From contig NZ_CP083954.1 of NCBI RefSeq assembly GCF_006442975.2, positions 5,659,267-5,723,266 of the forward strand: DNA of 64,000 nucleotides. Reading direction: 5' to 3'. Below are positions 8,331-17,291 of the stretch, piece after piece. The notes beneath the pieces are model-generated. The model worked only from the letters and a program-made list of their open reading frames with translations. It was not told where the DNA came from and ran no database searches. Each line of letters begins with the position of its first letter. Position 1 is the first letter of the stretch. This stretch comes from Mesorhizobium sp. B2-1-1. Lineage in GTDB: Bacteria; Pseudomonadota; Alphaproteobacteria; Rhizobiales; Rhizobiaceae. Both the position numbers and the translations under genes were made by a program.

Positions 8331-8408
8331 TGCCTTTGCGGGGAACCAGCAGGCTTGCCTCAGGGATAGTCTAGCGCAATACGACCAAGCGTTCGAGAGA
8401 AAGTGCGT

Positions 8409-9134
8409 TCACTTGATCGGCTGCGTTGCGGAAAGGCCGATCTTGTCCGTCTTGTCGCCCTTCGGCCGGTCGGCAGGCATCTGGTCGCCGGTGACGATAT
8501 AGTAGATCGTCTCGGCAATGTTGGTGGCATGGTCACCGATGCGTTCGATGTTCTTGGCGCAGAACAGCAGATGCGTGCAGGGCGTGATGTTGCGCGGATC
8601 TTCCATCATGTAGGTCAGCAATTCGCGAAACAGCGACGTGTACATGGCGTCGATCTGGTCGTCGCGGTCACGTACGAAGCCGATCCTTTCGACCGAGCGC
8701 GAGGCGTAGACGTCGAGCACTTCCTTGAGTTGGGTCAACGCCAGGTCGGCCAGGGCTTCGAGGCCGCGGAACAGGCTGGTCGGCTGGCGCCCGTCGGCAA
8801 CCGCCACCACACGCTTGGCGACATTCTTGCCGAGATCGCCGACCCGCTCGAGATCGGCCGAGATGCGGATCGCGCCGACGATCTCGCGCAAGTCCGTCGC
8901 CATCGGCTGGCGCCGGGCGATGATGATGATTGCCCTGTCGTCGATTTCGCGCTGGCCTTCGTCGAGGACGGCGTCGTCGCGGATCACCTTCTGGGCAAGG
9001 CCGGGATCGGCATTGACCAAGGCGGAGATCGCCTGTTCGACCATGCGTTCGGCATGTCCGCCCATGGCGGCGATGCGCTTCGACAGATCTTTCAGCTCCT
9101 CGTCATAGGCGCTGACTATGTGCACGGACTGCAT
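8409..9134 (-). CDS. phoU: Phosphate signalling protein PhoU
   Basis: 241 residues from the ATG at 9134 (MQSVHIVSAYDEEL), preceded by GGAAGG; an ATG at 9152 would add six residues. Two PhoU three-helix repeats are visible, each with its metal-binding acidic motif: ADLERVGDLGKNVAKR in the first half and KNIERIGDHATNIAE in the second. PhoU normally links the PstSCAB phosphate transporter to the PhoR kinase and restrains both. The pst transporter genes and phoB, its usual neighbours, are not next to it here; phoR lies 112 bp upstream on the same strand, so the two may be co-transcribed. Confidence 0.95.
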   Translation of the reverse strand: MQSVHIVSAYDEELKDLSKRIAAMGGHAERMVEQAISALVNADPGLAQKVIRDDAVLDEGQREIDDRAIIIIARRQPMATDLREIVGAIRISADLERVGDLGKNVAKRVVAVADGRQPTSLFRGLEALADLALTQLKEVLDVYASRSVERIGFVRDRDDQIDAMYTSLFRELLTYMMEDPRNITPCTHLLFCAKNIERIGDHATNIAETIYYIVTGDQMPADRPKGDKTDKIGLSATQPIK

Positions 9135-9246
9135 GACCGGATGCCTTCCCACGGATGATCTGATTTTGAGTCGTTTCCTCGAATCCCCGCTGATACGCTA
9201 ACCGGATGACAGAAAAAAGAAATGGCACCTTGGAAACTAGGGCGGC

Positions 9247-10512
9247 TCAGGCCGCCGGCAAATGAACCGAGAAGGCGGCGCCCTTGCCGACTTCGGACTT
9301 GATCGAGAGCCTGGCGTTGTGGCGCGTCAGGATATGCTTGACGATCGACAGGCCAAGGCCTGTGCCCTTCTGGGTTCGACTGCTCTCGACGTCGACGCGA
9401 TAGAAGCGCTCCGTGATGCGCGGAATGTGCTCCTCGGGAATGCCGGGGCCAAAATCCCTGATCGTCACGTCGATGCCCGCTTCGCCCTCGGCGTCGCCGC
9501 GCTCGATCGACACCACCACGCGGCCGCCCGACTGCCCATATTTGCAGGCGTTTTCCAGAAGGTTCTCGAAGACCTGGAACAGTTCGTCGCGGTCGCCCGG
9601 CACGTCGAGAGGGCCGTCGGCGAAATCCCGCTCGATGACGACGCCGTTTTCCCGCGCCAGCGGGGCCAGCGAATCGATGACGCTGTCGACGGTCTGGCGC
9701 AGGTCGACCTCGGTCCCCGGCCGCAGATAGGGCTTCATCTCCAGCCGCGACAGCGACAAAAGGTCATCGATCAGGCGTGCCATGCGGCCGGTCTGGTTCT
9801 GCATGATCTGCAGGAACTGCTCGCGCGCCGCCGGGTCATTGCGGGCCGGTCCGCGCAGCGTTTCGATGAAACCCGATATCGAGGCGAGCGGCGTGCGCAA
9901 TTCGTGGCTGGCATTGGCGATGAAATCTGCGCGCATGCGGTCGATGCGGCGCGCTTCGCTCTGGTCCTTGAACACCATCACGTAGAGATCGGTGCCGTGA
10001 CCGACCGAGGAGGCGCTGACCCGGTAAGTCCGCTCGACCGGCAGCCTCTCGGTGTAGTCGATGACATCCGACGCGACCTCGCCCGACAGCACGCCGTCCA
10101 GAAGAGCCTGCATTTCGGGCGCACGGAATTTCAGCGACAACGATACGCCAGGCGCGATGCCGCCAAACGCGGCGAAGGCGGCGGCGTTGGCATGAACGAT
10201 CGCCGCGGCATGGTCGAAGATGATCAAGGGGTCGGCGACGGCCGCCGCCAGATATTCGCCGGACAGGCGTTGCAGGCCGATGGCCTCGATCGCCGCGCCG
10301 CTTTCGCCGGGCTGGCGCGTGGCTCCAGCCGGTATCATCGCCGCCACCAGCAGCAAAGCCAGCGCCGGCAGCAGCACATAGGCGGAAATGCCCGCAAAGG
10401 CATAAACCGCCATGACCGCGACAAGACCGGCGACCAGCAACCATCGGCTGTTCCACAGCCGCGCGGCAAGCGCTTGCGCCATACCCTTCTCGTCTGCGCC
10501 CTGGTCCGCCAT
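9247..10512 (-). CDS. phoR: Phosphate regulon sensor histidine kinase PhoR
   Basis: 421 residues. Two hydrophobic segments (about residues 24-60) anchor it in the inner membrane, followed by a PAS-like domain (LIIFDHAAAIVHANAAAFAAFGG), the dimerisation/phosphoacceptor motif ASHELRTPLASI with its histidine near residue 205, and a full HATPase domain: N box VFENLLENACKYG, G1 DFGPGIPEEH, F box ERFYRVD and G2 GTGLGLSIVKHIL. There is no large periplasmic domain, as expected for PhoR. Position next to phoU and opposite ppk2 supports a phosphate role. The cognate regulator phoB is not in the window. Other PAS-type kinases cannot be fully excluded. Confidence 0.85.
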   Translation of the reverse strand: MADQGADEKGMAQALAARLWNSRWLLVAGLVAVMAVYAFAGISAYVLLPALALLLVAAMIPAGATRQPGESGAAIEAIGLQRLSGEYLAAAVADPLIIFDHAAAIVHANAAAFAAFGGIAPGVSLSLKFRAPEMQALLDGVLSGEVASDVIDYTERLPVERTYRVSASSVGHGTDLYVMVFKDQSEARRIDRMRADFIANASHELRTPLASISGFIETLRGPARNDPAAREQFLQIMQNQTGRMARLIDDLLSLSRLEMKPYLRPGTEVDLRQTVDSVIDSLAPLARENGVVIERDFADGPLDVPGDRDELFQVFENLLENACKYGQSGGRVVVSIERGDAEGEAGIDVTIRDFGPGIPEEHIPRITERFYRVDVESSRTQKGTGLGLSIVKHILTRHNARLSIKSEVGKGAAFSVHLPAA

Positions 10513-10561
10513 TCGCGCCTGCGCCCCGCTCCCGGTCCGGCAATTTCGCTGGACCGGCCTG

Positions 10562-10610
10562 GCGCATGACGCCGAAAAATCAGAATCGATTTTCGGAAAG
10601 GATCATGCGC
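10562..10610. repeat. Nested intergenic palindrome between phoR and ppk2
   Basis: The gap between the divergent phoR and ppk2 genes holds nested inverted repeats: GCGCATGA (10562-10569) with TCATGCGC (10603-10610) outside, and CCGAAAA (10572-10578) with TTTTCGG (10590-10596) inside. The sequence style (AATCGATTTTCGG then GATCATGCGC) resembles, from memory, a repeated intergenic element common in rhizobia. I see no Pho-box that I can defend. Confidence 0.5.
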
Positions 10611-10706
10611 AAAATCCAAAAGTGCAGCGCCCCTTGCGTCTGAAGCGGCGCGCGGCACTGCAATGGCTCAATAGCACGAGTCCGTAAGCTGGAAAGGTTC
10701 GTCTCG

Positions 10707-11615
10707 ATGAAAAAAGCCAAGGAAAACACCGCCGCGCCGACCCCGGGGCCGCTGAAGCTCAGGATCAACGGCAAGGAGCGGGAGTTCGACATCGAGAATC
10801 CGGCACTGCCGGACTGGATCGAGGAGCGCAAGCTGACCGCGGGCGGCTATCCCTACGACAAGAAGATGAAAAGCGACGAATATGACGAGACGCTCGAGGC
10901 ATTGCAGATCGAGCTGGTCAAGGCGCAGGCGTGGCTGCAGTCGACAGGCAGGCGGATGATGGCGCTGTTCGAAGGCCGTGACGCGGCCGGCAAGGGCGGC
11001 ACGATTTTCGTCCTGCGCCAGTACCTCAATCCGCGCACGGCACGCAACGTAGCGCTGACCAAGCCGACGCCGACCGAGCTGGGGCAATGGTACTACCAGC
11101 GTTATGCGGACCACTTCCCGACCGCGGGCGAATTCGTCACGTTCGACCGTTCCTGGTACAACCGCGCCGGCGTCGAACCGGTGATGGGCTTCTGCACGCC
11201 AGAACAGCACGAGAAGTTTCTCGACGAGACACCGCACTTCGAAAGGATGATCGTCAATGACGGCATCCACTTCTTCAAATTCTGGCTGAACATCGGCCGG
11301 GAAACGCAGCTCGAGCGATTTCACGATCGCCGCCACAGTCCGCTGAAGAGCTGGAAGTTTTCGCCGATCGACATTGCCGGCATTACCAAGTGGGACGATT
11401 ACACCAGGGCGCGCGATACCATGTTCGAGCGCACCCACAAGGAATTCGCTCCCTGGATCATCGTGCGTGCCAACGACAAGCGCCGCGGGCGGCTGGCGGT
11501 GATGCGGCGCATCCTCCTGTCGCTGCCTTATGACGGCCGCGACCTCGACATCATCGGCAAGGAAGACAAGAAAATCATCGGCGAAGGGCCGTCATTCCTG
11601 GCAAAACAGGACTGA
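10707..11615 (+). CDS. ppk2: Polyphosphate kinase 2
   Basis: 302 residues, the length of a one-domain PPK2. The P-loop G-R-D-A-A-G-K-G-G spans residues 90-98. The Walker B/lid region [18 protein letters not shown] follows, and the lid-associated [22 protein letters not shown] motif is present. PPK2 enzymes use inorganic polyphosphate to phosphorylate GDP/ADP or the reverse. The N-terminal 50 residues ([23 protein letters not shown]) are typical of the rhizobial class I enzyme. Divergent from phoR, so polyphosphate turnover may be set by the phosphate regulon. Substrate preference (GDP or ADP, mono- or diphosphate) is not readable from sequence alone. Confidence 0.93.
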   Translation: MKKAKENTAAPTPGPLKLRINGKEREFDIENPALPDWIEERKLTAGGYPYDKKMKSDEYDETLEALQIELVKAQAWLQSTGRRMMALFEGRDAAGKGGTIFVLRQYLNPRTARNVALTKPTPTELGQWYYQRYADHFPTAGEFVTFDRSWYNRAGVEPVMGFCTPEQHEKFLDETPHFERMIVNDGIHFFKFWLNIGRETQLERFHDRRHSPLKSWKFSPIDIAGITKWDDYTRARDTMFERTHKEFAPWIIVRANDKRRGRLAVMRRILLSLPYDGRDLDIIGKEDKKIIGEGPSFLAKQD

Positions 11616-11671
11616 CGGCGCCTGCGCCACGCGGCACTGGACCGCGTGGCGCAACGCCTTCGGCGCGACGC

Positions 11672-12439
11672 TCAGGCCGCCAACCGGGCAATCCGCTGCA
11701 GCCGCCGCAGCGTGGTGTCGTCCTGCAGCGCCTGCTGGAACAGCGAGATCTCCTGATCGATGCGTTCGCAAAGTTCCGCGGGGTTCCCCTTGAGCAGGCC
11801 CCGCGTCTGCAGCAACGCGGCGACCGGCTTCCTGGCGAGCTGCCTTGCCCGGCCGAGGGTTGCCTCCTCGACGCTGCCTTCGGAGACGATCTCGGCGACC
11901 AGGCCGAGCGCCCTGGCGTCGTCGGCGCGCAGCGTGTCGCCGAGGCAGAAAAAGCGAAAGGCGCCGGCATAGCCGAGCTTCTGCGGCGCCAGGATGCTGG
12001 TCGCGGCATCCGGCACCAGGCCGAAATCGACGAACGGCACCCGGAACGTGCTTTCGGCGGACGCGATCACCATGTCGCAATGGAACAGGATGGTGCAGCC
12101 GACGCCGACCGCATCGCCGTCGACACAGGCCAGTATGGGTTTGGGGAACGTCGCCAGCGTGCGGAACATGTCGGTGACGGCGGCGATCAGCTTCTGGTGC
12201 TTGGTAGCGTCGAGGAATTCGGAAAAATCGCCGCCGAGGCAGAAGCAGCCCGCCAGGCCGCGCAGCACGACGACACGAACGTCGTCATTATCGGCGGCTT
12301 CGTGGAACGTCCTTGCCAGGCTTTCATAGGCCCTTCTGTCGAGCACCGGCCGGCCGTCGGTCGACGATACGGTGACGATCAGCGTGTGGTTGCGCAGTTC
12401 GGGTTGCGGGTGCGCGTTCATGGCCGTTTCCGATCTCAT
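11672..12439 (-). CDS. Crotonase-family protein coupled to the AHL synthase (MqsC-like)
   Basis: 255 residues with the crotonase fold: oxyanion-hole region GLAGCFCLGGDFSEF, the second oxyanion segment CVDGDAVGVGCTILFHCDMVIA, and the active-site loop FRVPFVDFGLVPDAATS. In typical enoyl-CoA hydratases the equivalent loop is PEI...GxxP with two glutamates. Here the first is Phe and the only obvious acid is Asp in VPD, which looks more like isomerase-type crotonases. The ATG overlaps the luxI stop (ATGA), so it is translationally coupled to the AHL synthase. I recall that a Mesorhizobium locus named mqsRIC uses such a crotonase to modify the double bonds of the AHL acyl chain; this gene is in the same position, but the identity is by recollection and synteny only. 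Confidence 0.75.
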   Translation of the reverse strand: MRSETAMNAHPQPELRNHTLIVTVSSTDGRPVLDRRAYESLARTFHEAADNDDVRVVVLRGLAGCFCLGGDFSEFLDATKHQKLIAAVTDMFRTLATFPKPILACVDGDAVGVGCTILFHCDMVIASAESTFRVPFVDFGLVPDAATSILAPQKLGYAGAFRFFCLGDTLRADDARALGLVAEIVSEGSVEEATLGRARQLARKPVAALLQTRGLLKGNPAELCERIDQEISLFQQALQDDTTLRRLQRIARLAA

Positions 12440-13074
12440 GACGCCCGCCTTTGCCCGAACATATCGGGATATCCCCTGGCCAGAACGGGAGCGTGGTGAT
12501 TGCGGCGCGAACGCACCACATCCAGCGTGTGCTCATTGAAGGTGAGCAGCGTCGCGACGACCTGCTGGTTGCCATAGGTGCGCTGATAGCCCAGCGGTGT
12601 GGCCAGGAAATGCAGCTGGAGCGCGCGCAGAACCCACATCGGCTCGAACTCGATGATCACCTTGTCGACGCCGCGCTTCAGCCCCCACTCGACGAAGCCG
12701 GCAATGAGTTCGGTACCGACGGTCGAAACACCTCGGCGGCCGTCGCGAAAGCCGGGAGCGACCGCATAGCGGGTCAGTTCCCAGATGTTCGGACCCGAGG
12801 GCGGCGTTCCCACGGAAAGATCGGCCAGCACCTCGGTCAAGAGATGTGGCCGCGTGGTCGGCAACATCCTCTGATAGCCCGCGACCTCGTTGCCTCTGAT
12901 GACGATCTGATGCACCGCTTCGTCATGATCGAACTGGTCGATCTCGAAGCCATCGGGGCGCCGCAGGTCCTCCCACCCCATTTCCTCGACAAAAATCCTG
13001 TAGCGCAGCCGATGCACGGCCTCCCACAGATCGGGATGTTCCATAAGTTCTTTTGTTGTAAGGGAAAAAATCAT
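12436..13074 (-). CDS. Acyl-homoserine-lactone synthase, LuxI family
   Basis: 212 residues, start ATG at 13074 with AGGAGA seven bases upstream. The invariant LuxI residues are present: the R-x2-x-F...W cluster in LRYRIFVEEMGW, the acidic D-x2-D in FEIDQFDHDEA, the arginine in GYQRMLPT, and WELTRYAV (Glu and Arg). The enzyme makes an N-acyl homoserine lactone from S-adenosylmethionine and an acyl carrier. Upstream lies a LuxR gene in the same orientation and downstream a coupled crotonase. The acyl chain cannot be predicted from the sequence; the crotonase neighbour suggests an unsaturated long chain (inference). Confidence 0.93.
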   Translation of the reverse strand: MIFSLTTKELMEHPDLWEAVHRLRYRIFVEEMGWEDLRRPDGFEIDQFDHDEAVHQIVIRGNEVAGYQRMLPTTRPHLLTEVLADLSVGTPPSGPNIWELTRYAVAPGFRDGRRGVSTVGTELIAGFVEWGLKRGVDKVIIEFEPMWVLRALQLHFLATPLGYQRTYGNQQVVATLLTFNEHTLDVVRSRRNHHAPVLARGYPDMFGQRRAS

Positions 13075-13126
13075 TTTGCCGTCTCCTGTTCAAGAGGAAG
13101 ATACGGCCGTGCCCTCGCAAGAAAAT

Positions 13127-13140
13127 TACGCGATCACGTA
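13127..13140. promoter_or_regulatory. Candidate lux box upstream of luxI
   Basis: A near-perfect 14-bp palindrome TACGCGATCACGTA lies 53 bp upstream of the luxI start codon and 30 bp downstream of the luxR stop. LuxR-type activators bind 18-20 bp palindromes at this kind of distance. Only one base pair of the arms breaks the symmetry. No other palindrome of similar quality is in the gap. Assignment is inference. Confidence 0.4.
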
Positions 13141-13170
13141 GGCAGGAATTTCTAGGCCGACCCGGCCGAC

Positions 13171-13920
13171 CTAACTAATATAGCCGCGCCTTATCGCTTC
13201 AGCGACTGCCTGTACGCGGTTGACGGCGCCGAGTTTGCTTTTGGCGTTAAGGAGGTGTTTCTCCGACGTGTGTTCCGAGATGCCGAGGATTTGCGAAATC
13301 TCCCATTCGGACTTGCCGACGGCGGCCCATTGCAGGCATTCGCGTTCGCGCGGCGTCAGCTCGACATTATCGATGGTCTTGCTGGCCTTCGTGTGAAGCT
13401 GCATGGCGCGGCCCACCGCATAGGTCGACACCAGCGACACCAGGCCGAACTCGGCGGCGGACAGTTCCACGGCCTCGCCACCCAGTGACACCATGACGAT
13501 CTGGCCGTCGAGCGTGATCAGCGGGAAGGCCAGCCCGTCGCGCAGCTTGAACACGACGGCGTCGCCCATCACTTCGCCGCTGCTTCTGTCGATGCTAACG
13601 CCCTGGGCCGCTTCCCGCCACTGGAACGGCGCCTGCAACTGTTTCATGTGGCTGACGATCGGGTCGTGATCGACATAGTTGCGCGCCACGTAGCGCTCCA
13701 ACCATTCGACAGGCCAGTCGCAAAGCAGCACATGCTGCTTTTGCTGGCCGGTCGGCGTGCCCGGTTGCGGTACGGTGCCCGCCATCAGAGCGGTCAGGCC
13801 AAAATCCGACGTTATGCCCAACAGCCTCTCGCAAACCGCAGCCGCCGTTCCGGCTTGCTGCAGGTGATCTATGTATTCCAGCGTGCGATCGAACTGACCC
13901 ATCGCAACATCAAACCCCAT
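13171..13920 (-). CDS. LuxR-family quorum-sensing regulator
   Basis: 249 residues from the ATG at 13920 (MGFDVAMGQF), which has GAGG upstream; the open frame continues to 14025 with sequence unlike the family. N-terminal autoinducer-binding domain (about residues 20-165) with the LuxR-type W and Y/D residues in DWPVEWLERYVARNYVDHDPIV. C-terminal GerE-type helix-turn-helix begins at LTPRERECLQWAAVGKSEWEISQILGIS and ends in RRGYIS. It lies directly upstream of luxI in the same direction, so it is the probable cognate receptor and activator of that gene and of the coupled crotonase. Confidence 0.92.
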   Translation of the reverse strand: MGFDVAMGQFDRTLEYIDHLQQAGTAAAVCERLLGITSDFGLTALMAGTVPQPGTPTGQQKQHVLLCDWPVEWLERYVARNYVDHDPIVSHMKQLQAPFQWREAAQGVSIDRSSGEVMGDAVVFKLRDGLAFPLITLDGQIVMVSLGGEAVELSAAEFGLVSLVSTYAVGRAMQLHTKASKTIDNVELTPRERECLQWAAVGKSEWEISQILGISEHTSEKHLLNAKSKLGAVNRVQAVAEAIRRGYIS

Positions 13921-14156
13921 GTTGCCTCGTTGAAATCGATGATCCGTGCCTTGTTGGCACTTCGCCACCGACCAGGGATTGCAAAGCGTTGCCTTGTGGT
14001 TGTGGTTCTCGACCCTGGTCCCCACCGGGCAGCCACCGCTGTTTGCAAACCTGCTAAAGCATATCCTGAAATCGACGCGTTGAAATCAAAAAGCATTGTG
14101 CCTGTACTATTTTCGTACCAGAACCGATGCGAACACAGGTGCGGTGGAAGTTTATC

Positions 14157-15008
14157 ATGGCGTTCCAGCGGAGGTCTCTCGTCCTTGCGTCGATGCTGAT
14201 CGCGTCGCTGGCGTTGGGTGAGCGCGCGCGCGCGGCCGAGCCGCAGGTGCCGGTGCTGTGGGATGCCAAGGAGCGGCTGCCGAAACCGGATCTCTCCGCA
14301 CTGCCGCGGCTGCGGTTCCTGACCACAACCGATTTCCCGCCCTTCAACTTCCTGGACGGCGCGGGAAAGCTGTCCGGTTTCCACATCGACCTGGCGCGCG
14401 CCATCTGCGCCGAGCTCGGCATCGTCGACAAATGTCAGATCCAGGCATTGCCCTGGGCCGAGCTCGAAGGAGCGCTTGAGAAAGGCGAAGGCGAAGCGAT
14501 CATTGCCGGCATCGCCGCGACGCCGCAGTCACGCCAGACATACGCCTTCTCGCGCTCCTACCTGCAATTTCCGGCGCGCTTCATCATGCCGAAGGGCGAG
14601 GCGCTGACCGAGCCGCTGTTCGCCAAGCTGCGCGGCAAGCGTGTCGGCGTGATATCAGGCTCGGCGCATGAGCGCATGCTGCGCGATTATTTCAACACCG
14701 TTCAGGTCGTCACCTTCGACAGGCCGGAAGACCTCTACGCCAACCTCAAGGCCGGCAAGATCGATGCCGCCTTCGGCGATGGCATGCGTTTCGCCTTTTG
14801 GCTGGGCGGTTCGGATGCGGCCGGCTGCTGCCGCTTTGCCGGCGGACCCTATCTGGCGCCGGAATATCTGGGTTCGGGCATGGCCATCGCCGCCCGATCC
14901 GATGACCCGGCGCTGGCCGCCGCTCTCGACTACGCGCTGCAGGAGATTTCGCTGAAAGGCACGTTCGCCGAGTTCTACCTGCGCTATTTCCCGGTCAGTT
15001 TCTTCTGA
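14157..15008 (+). CDS. Polar amino-acid-type ABC transporter solute-binding protein
   Basis: 283 residues from the ATG at 14157, chosen for its GGAAG Shine-Dalgarno; an ATG at 14127 adds 10 residues. A Sec signal peptide is clear (MAFQRRSLVLASMLIASLAL, cleavage after ARA near residue 26). The mature part is an SBP_bac_3 domain: RFLTTTDFPPFNFLDGAGKLSGFHIDLARAIC, then RGKRVGVISGSAHE, LYANLKAGKIDAAFGDG, and the hinge-return segment SGMAIAARSDD. No permease or ATPase gene adjoins it, so it is an orphan binding protein; it might feed a transporter elsewhere or act as a sensor. Two cysteines in GCCRFAG are unusual and may form a disulfide. Its 3' end is part of a tandem repeat. Confidence 0.82.
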   Translation: MAFQRRSLVLASMLIASLALGERARAAEPQVPVLWDAKERLPKPDLSALPRLRFLTTTDFPPFNFLDGAGKLSGFHIDLARAICAELGIVDKCQIQALPWAELEGALEKGEGEAIIAGIAATPQSRQTYAFSRSYLQFPARFIMPKGEALTEPLFAKLRGKRVGVISGSAHERMLRDYFNTVQVVTFDRPEDLYANLKAGKIDAAFGDGMRFAFWLGGSDAAGCCRFAGGPYLAPEYLGSGMAIAARSDDPALAAALDYALQEISLKGTFAEFYLRYFPVSFF

Positions 15009-15060
15009 TCCGGTCCCGGTCAGTTTCTTCTGATCCGGTCCCGATCAGTTTCTTCCGGTC
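14990..15060. repeat. 25-bp tandem repeat spanning a gene end
   Basis: Two perfect copies (14990-15014, 15015-15039) of a 25-bp unit beginning CCCGGTCAGTTTCTTCTGAT are followed by a diverged partial copy (15040-15060). The first copy encodes the last five residues and stop codon of the solute-binding protein, so the duplication has copied the gene terminus into the untranslated region. No intrinsic terminator is visible beside it. Confidence 0.85.
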
Positions 15061-15077
15061 GGGTTGAGTGTCGCCGC

Positions 15078-15485
15078 TCAGGTCAGCGTGCGCAAGCGCG
15101 CCTTGGCCGCGCGGGCGATCGCCGCGACGGTCAGCGTGTCGAGATCGAGCTTGAGGCGAATGAGTTGGAGCACCCGCACCTCCTCCATCCGCATTTCGAG
15201 ATCGACGGCCGCGACCTCGAAAGCGGCCGCATAGGCGGTGTCGCGCAGGCGCTCCGGCAGGGCCTCGGCCACGCTTGCCAGGACACCCTCCAGCCCGCCC
15301 TTTTCATGCAGCTTCTTCTGGCAGGCCTGGGCGACGCCAACCAGGCGGTCGTGGTCGAAATCCTCGAATACCGGCCATGAGCGGACGACCTCGCCGATCC
15401 GCGCCAGCTCGACATCCGTCATGTCGCGGTCGGAGGCGGAGGTGATGACCATCAGGTAGATCAGCGCTTCATGCGGGGTCGGCAT
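15078..15485 (-). CDS. TerB-like protein
   Basis: 135 residues, all helical in appearance. The opening MPTPHEALIYLMVITSASDRDMTDVELARIGEVVRSWP resembles the TerB (tellurite resistance B-like) domain, whose conserved acidic pair S-D-x-x-M-x-x-x-E is recognisable. The second half (DTAYAAAFEVAAVDLEMRMEEVRVLQLIRLKLDLD) repeats the pattern with D-x-E residues. TerB-like domains bind metal ions; their role outside the ter cluster is unknown and no other ter gene is here. It is convergent with the preceding binding-protein gene and divergent from lysK. Confidence 0.75.
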   Translation of the reverse strand: MPTPHEALIYLMVITSASDRDMTDVELARIGEVVRSWPVFEDFDHDRLVGVAQACQKKLHEKGGLEGVLASVAEALPERLRDTAYAAAFEVAAVDLEMRMEEVRVLQLIRLKLDLDTLTVAAIARAAKARLRTLT

Positions 15486-15644
15486 TCAACAACTCCTCGA
15501 TACGGGCTGCGAAGGTAGGAACGCGTTCCCTGCGCTGCAAGGAAAAAGCGCCGCGCTCGTTGACGCTCCGGTCAGGCGCGCATAGAGACCGGTTGAAAAT
15601 CCTCACTTGCGGCTTTGCCGGCGTCTAATTTGGAAAACAGTGAC

Positions 15645-17291
15645 ATGGCGGGATCAAACATCATCGATCTCAATCCCGAAGTGCTGACGGCGGCGGCCGA
15701 AAGCAAGGCGTGGCCGTTCGAGGAAGCCCGCAAGATCATCGAGCGCTACAAGGGCCGCGAACTCCCGCAAACGGTGCTGTTCGAAACCGGATATGGCCCG
15801 TCCGGCCTGCCGCATATCGGCACGTTCGGCGAGGTGGCGCGCACGTCGATGGTGCGGCATGCCTTCCGCGTCATCACGCAGGACAAGGTCGCCACCAAGC
15901 TGCTGTGCTTTTCCGACGACATGGACGGGATGCGCAAGATACCCGACAGCGTGCCGGATCGCGCGGCGCTGGAGCCGCACCTGCACAAGCCGCTGTCTTC
16001 GGTACCCAACCCTTTCGGCGGGGATTATGCGAGTTTCGCCGACCACAACAACGCGATGCTCTGCCGCTTCCTCGACACGTTCGGCTTCGACTACGAGTTC
16101 GCCAGCGCGACGCAGTACTACAAGACCGGCCGCTTCGACGCGATGCTGTTGCGCGCGGCCGAACGCTACGACCAGATCATGGCGGTGATGCTGCCGACGC
16201 TGGGCGAGGAGCGGCAGGCGACCTACAGTCCGTTCCTGCCGATCTCGCCGAAGAGCGGCCGCGTGCTCTACGTTCCCATGAAGCATGTCGATGCCAGGGC
16301 GGGCACCATCACCTTCGACGATGACGGTACCGAGACCACGCTGCCAGTTACCGGCGGCAAGGTTAAGCTTCAGTGGAAGCCCGATTTCGGCATGCGCTGG
16401 GCGGCCCTCGGGGTCGATTTCGAGATGTTCGGCAAGGACCATCAGACCAATGCAGTGGTCTACGACCGCATCTGCAACATCCTTGGCGGGCACGCGCCGG
16501 AGCATTTCGTCTACGAGCTGTTCCTGGACGAGAACGGCCAGAAGATCTCCAAATCCAAGGGCAATGGGCTGACCATCGACGAATGGCTGACTTACGCGCC
16601 GACGGAGAGCCTGGGACTCTATATGTACCAGCGGCCGCGACAGGCCAAGAAGCTCTATTTCGACGTCATCCCGCGGGCCGTGGACGAATATTACACCTTC
16701 CTTGCAGCCTATCGGAGGCAGGACTGGAAGGAACGGCTGGGCAACCCGGTCTGGCACATGCACGACGGCAATCCGCCCGCCATCGACATGCCCGTGCCGT
16801 TCTCGCTGCTGCTCAACCTGGTCAGCGCCTCCAATGCGCAGAATAAGGACGTGCTGTGGGGCTTCATCTCGCGCCATGTCCGGGGCGTGACGCCGGCGAC
16901 CCACCCTGAGCTCGACAGGCTGACGGGTTATGCGATCCGCTATTTCGACGATTTCGTGAAGCCGACGAAGACCTTCCGCGCGCCCGACGACGTCGAGCGG
17001 GAGGCGCTGGAAGCGTTGGATCAGGCGCTTGGCGCCCTGCCGGCGGGCTCGGACGGCGAGGCGATCCAGAACGCCGCGCTCAACGTCGCCCGCAAGGTGG
17101 AACGCTATCAGGATCATTCCAAGAAGAGCCCCGAAGGTGGTCCGGGCGTTTCGGGCGCCTTCTTCCAGATGATCTACCAGGTGCTGATCGGGCAGGAGCG
17201 CGGACCGCGCTTCGGCTCGTTCGCGGCACTCTACGGCATCGCCGAGACGCGCGGGCTCATTCAGAAGGCGTTGGCTGGTCAGCTGGCTTGA
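15645..17291 (+). CDS. lysK: Lysyl-tRNA synthetase, class I
   Basis: 548 residues from the ATG at 15645 ([12 protein letters not shown]). This is the class I (archaeal/alphaproteobacterial) LysRS, unrelated to the class II LysS of most bacteria. The class I ATP-binding signatures are both present: HIGH as PHIGT in [13 protein letters not shown] and KMSKS as KISKSKG. The C-terminal region has the helical anticodon-binding cage typical of class I LysRS ([30 protein letters not shown]). It charges tRNA-Lys in the cytoplasm and is presumably essential unless a class II copy exists elsewhere. The 3' end overlaps the convergent neighbour by 35 bp. Confidence 0.95.
   Translation: MAGSNIIDLNPEVLTAAAESKAWPFEEARKIIERYKGRELPQTVLFETGYGPSGLPHIGTFGEVARTSMVRHAFRVITQDKVATKLLCFSDDMDGMRKIPDSVPDRAALEPHLHKPLSSVPNPFGGDYASFADHNNAMLCRFLDTFGFDYEFASATQYYKTGRFDAMLLRAAERYDQIMAVMLPTLGEERQATYSPFLPISPKSGRVLYVPMKHVDARAGTITFDDDGTETTLPVTGGKVKLQWKPDFGMRWAALGVDFEMFGKDHQTNAVVYDRICNILGGHAPEHFVYELFLDENGQKISKSKGNGLTIDEWLTYAPTESLGLYMYQRPRQAKKLYFDVIPRAVDEYYTFLAAYRRQDWKERLGNPVWHMHDGNPPAIDMPVPFSLLLNLVSASNAQNKDVLWGFISRHVRGVTPATHPELDRLTGYAIRYFDDFVKPTKTFRAPDDVEREALEALDQALGALPAGSDGEAIQNAALNVARKVERYQDHSKKSPEGGPGVSGAFFQMIYQVLIGQERGPRFGSFAALYGIAETRGLIQKALAGQLA

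Noticed and set aside
9153..9246. Pho-box or extra gene between phoR and phoU
   Set aside because: No repeated CTGTCAT-like units or ORF could be supported in this short gap.
13150..13170. GGCCGACC repeat near luxR stop as a lux box
   Set aside because: It is a direct repeat rather than a palindrome; the TACGCGATCACGTA palindrome closer to luxI is the better candidate.
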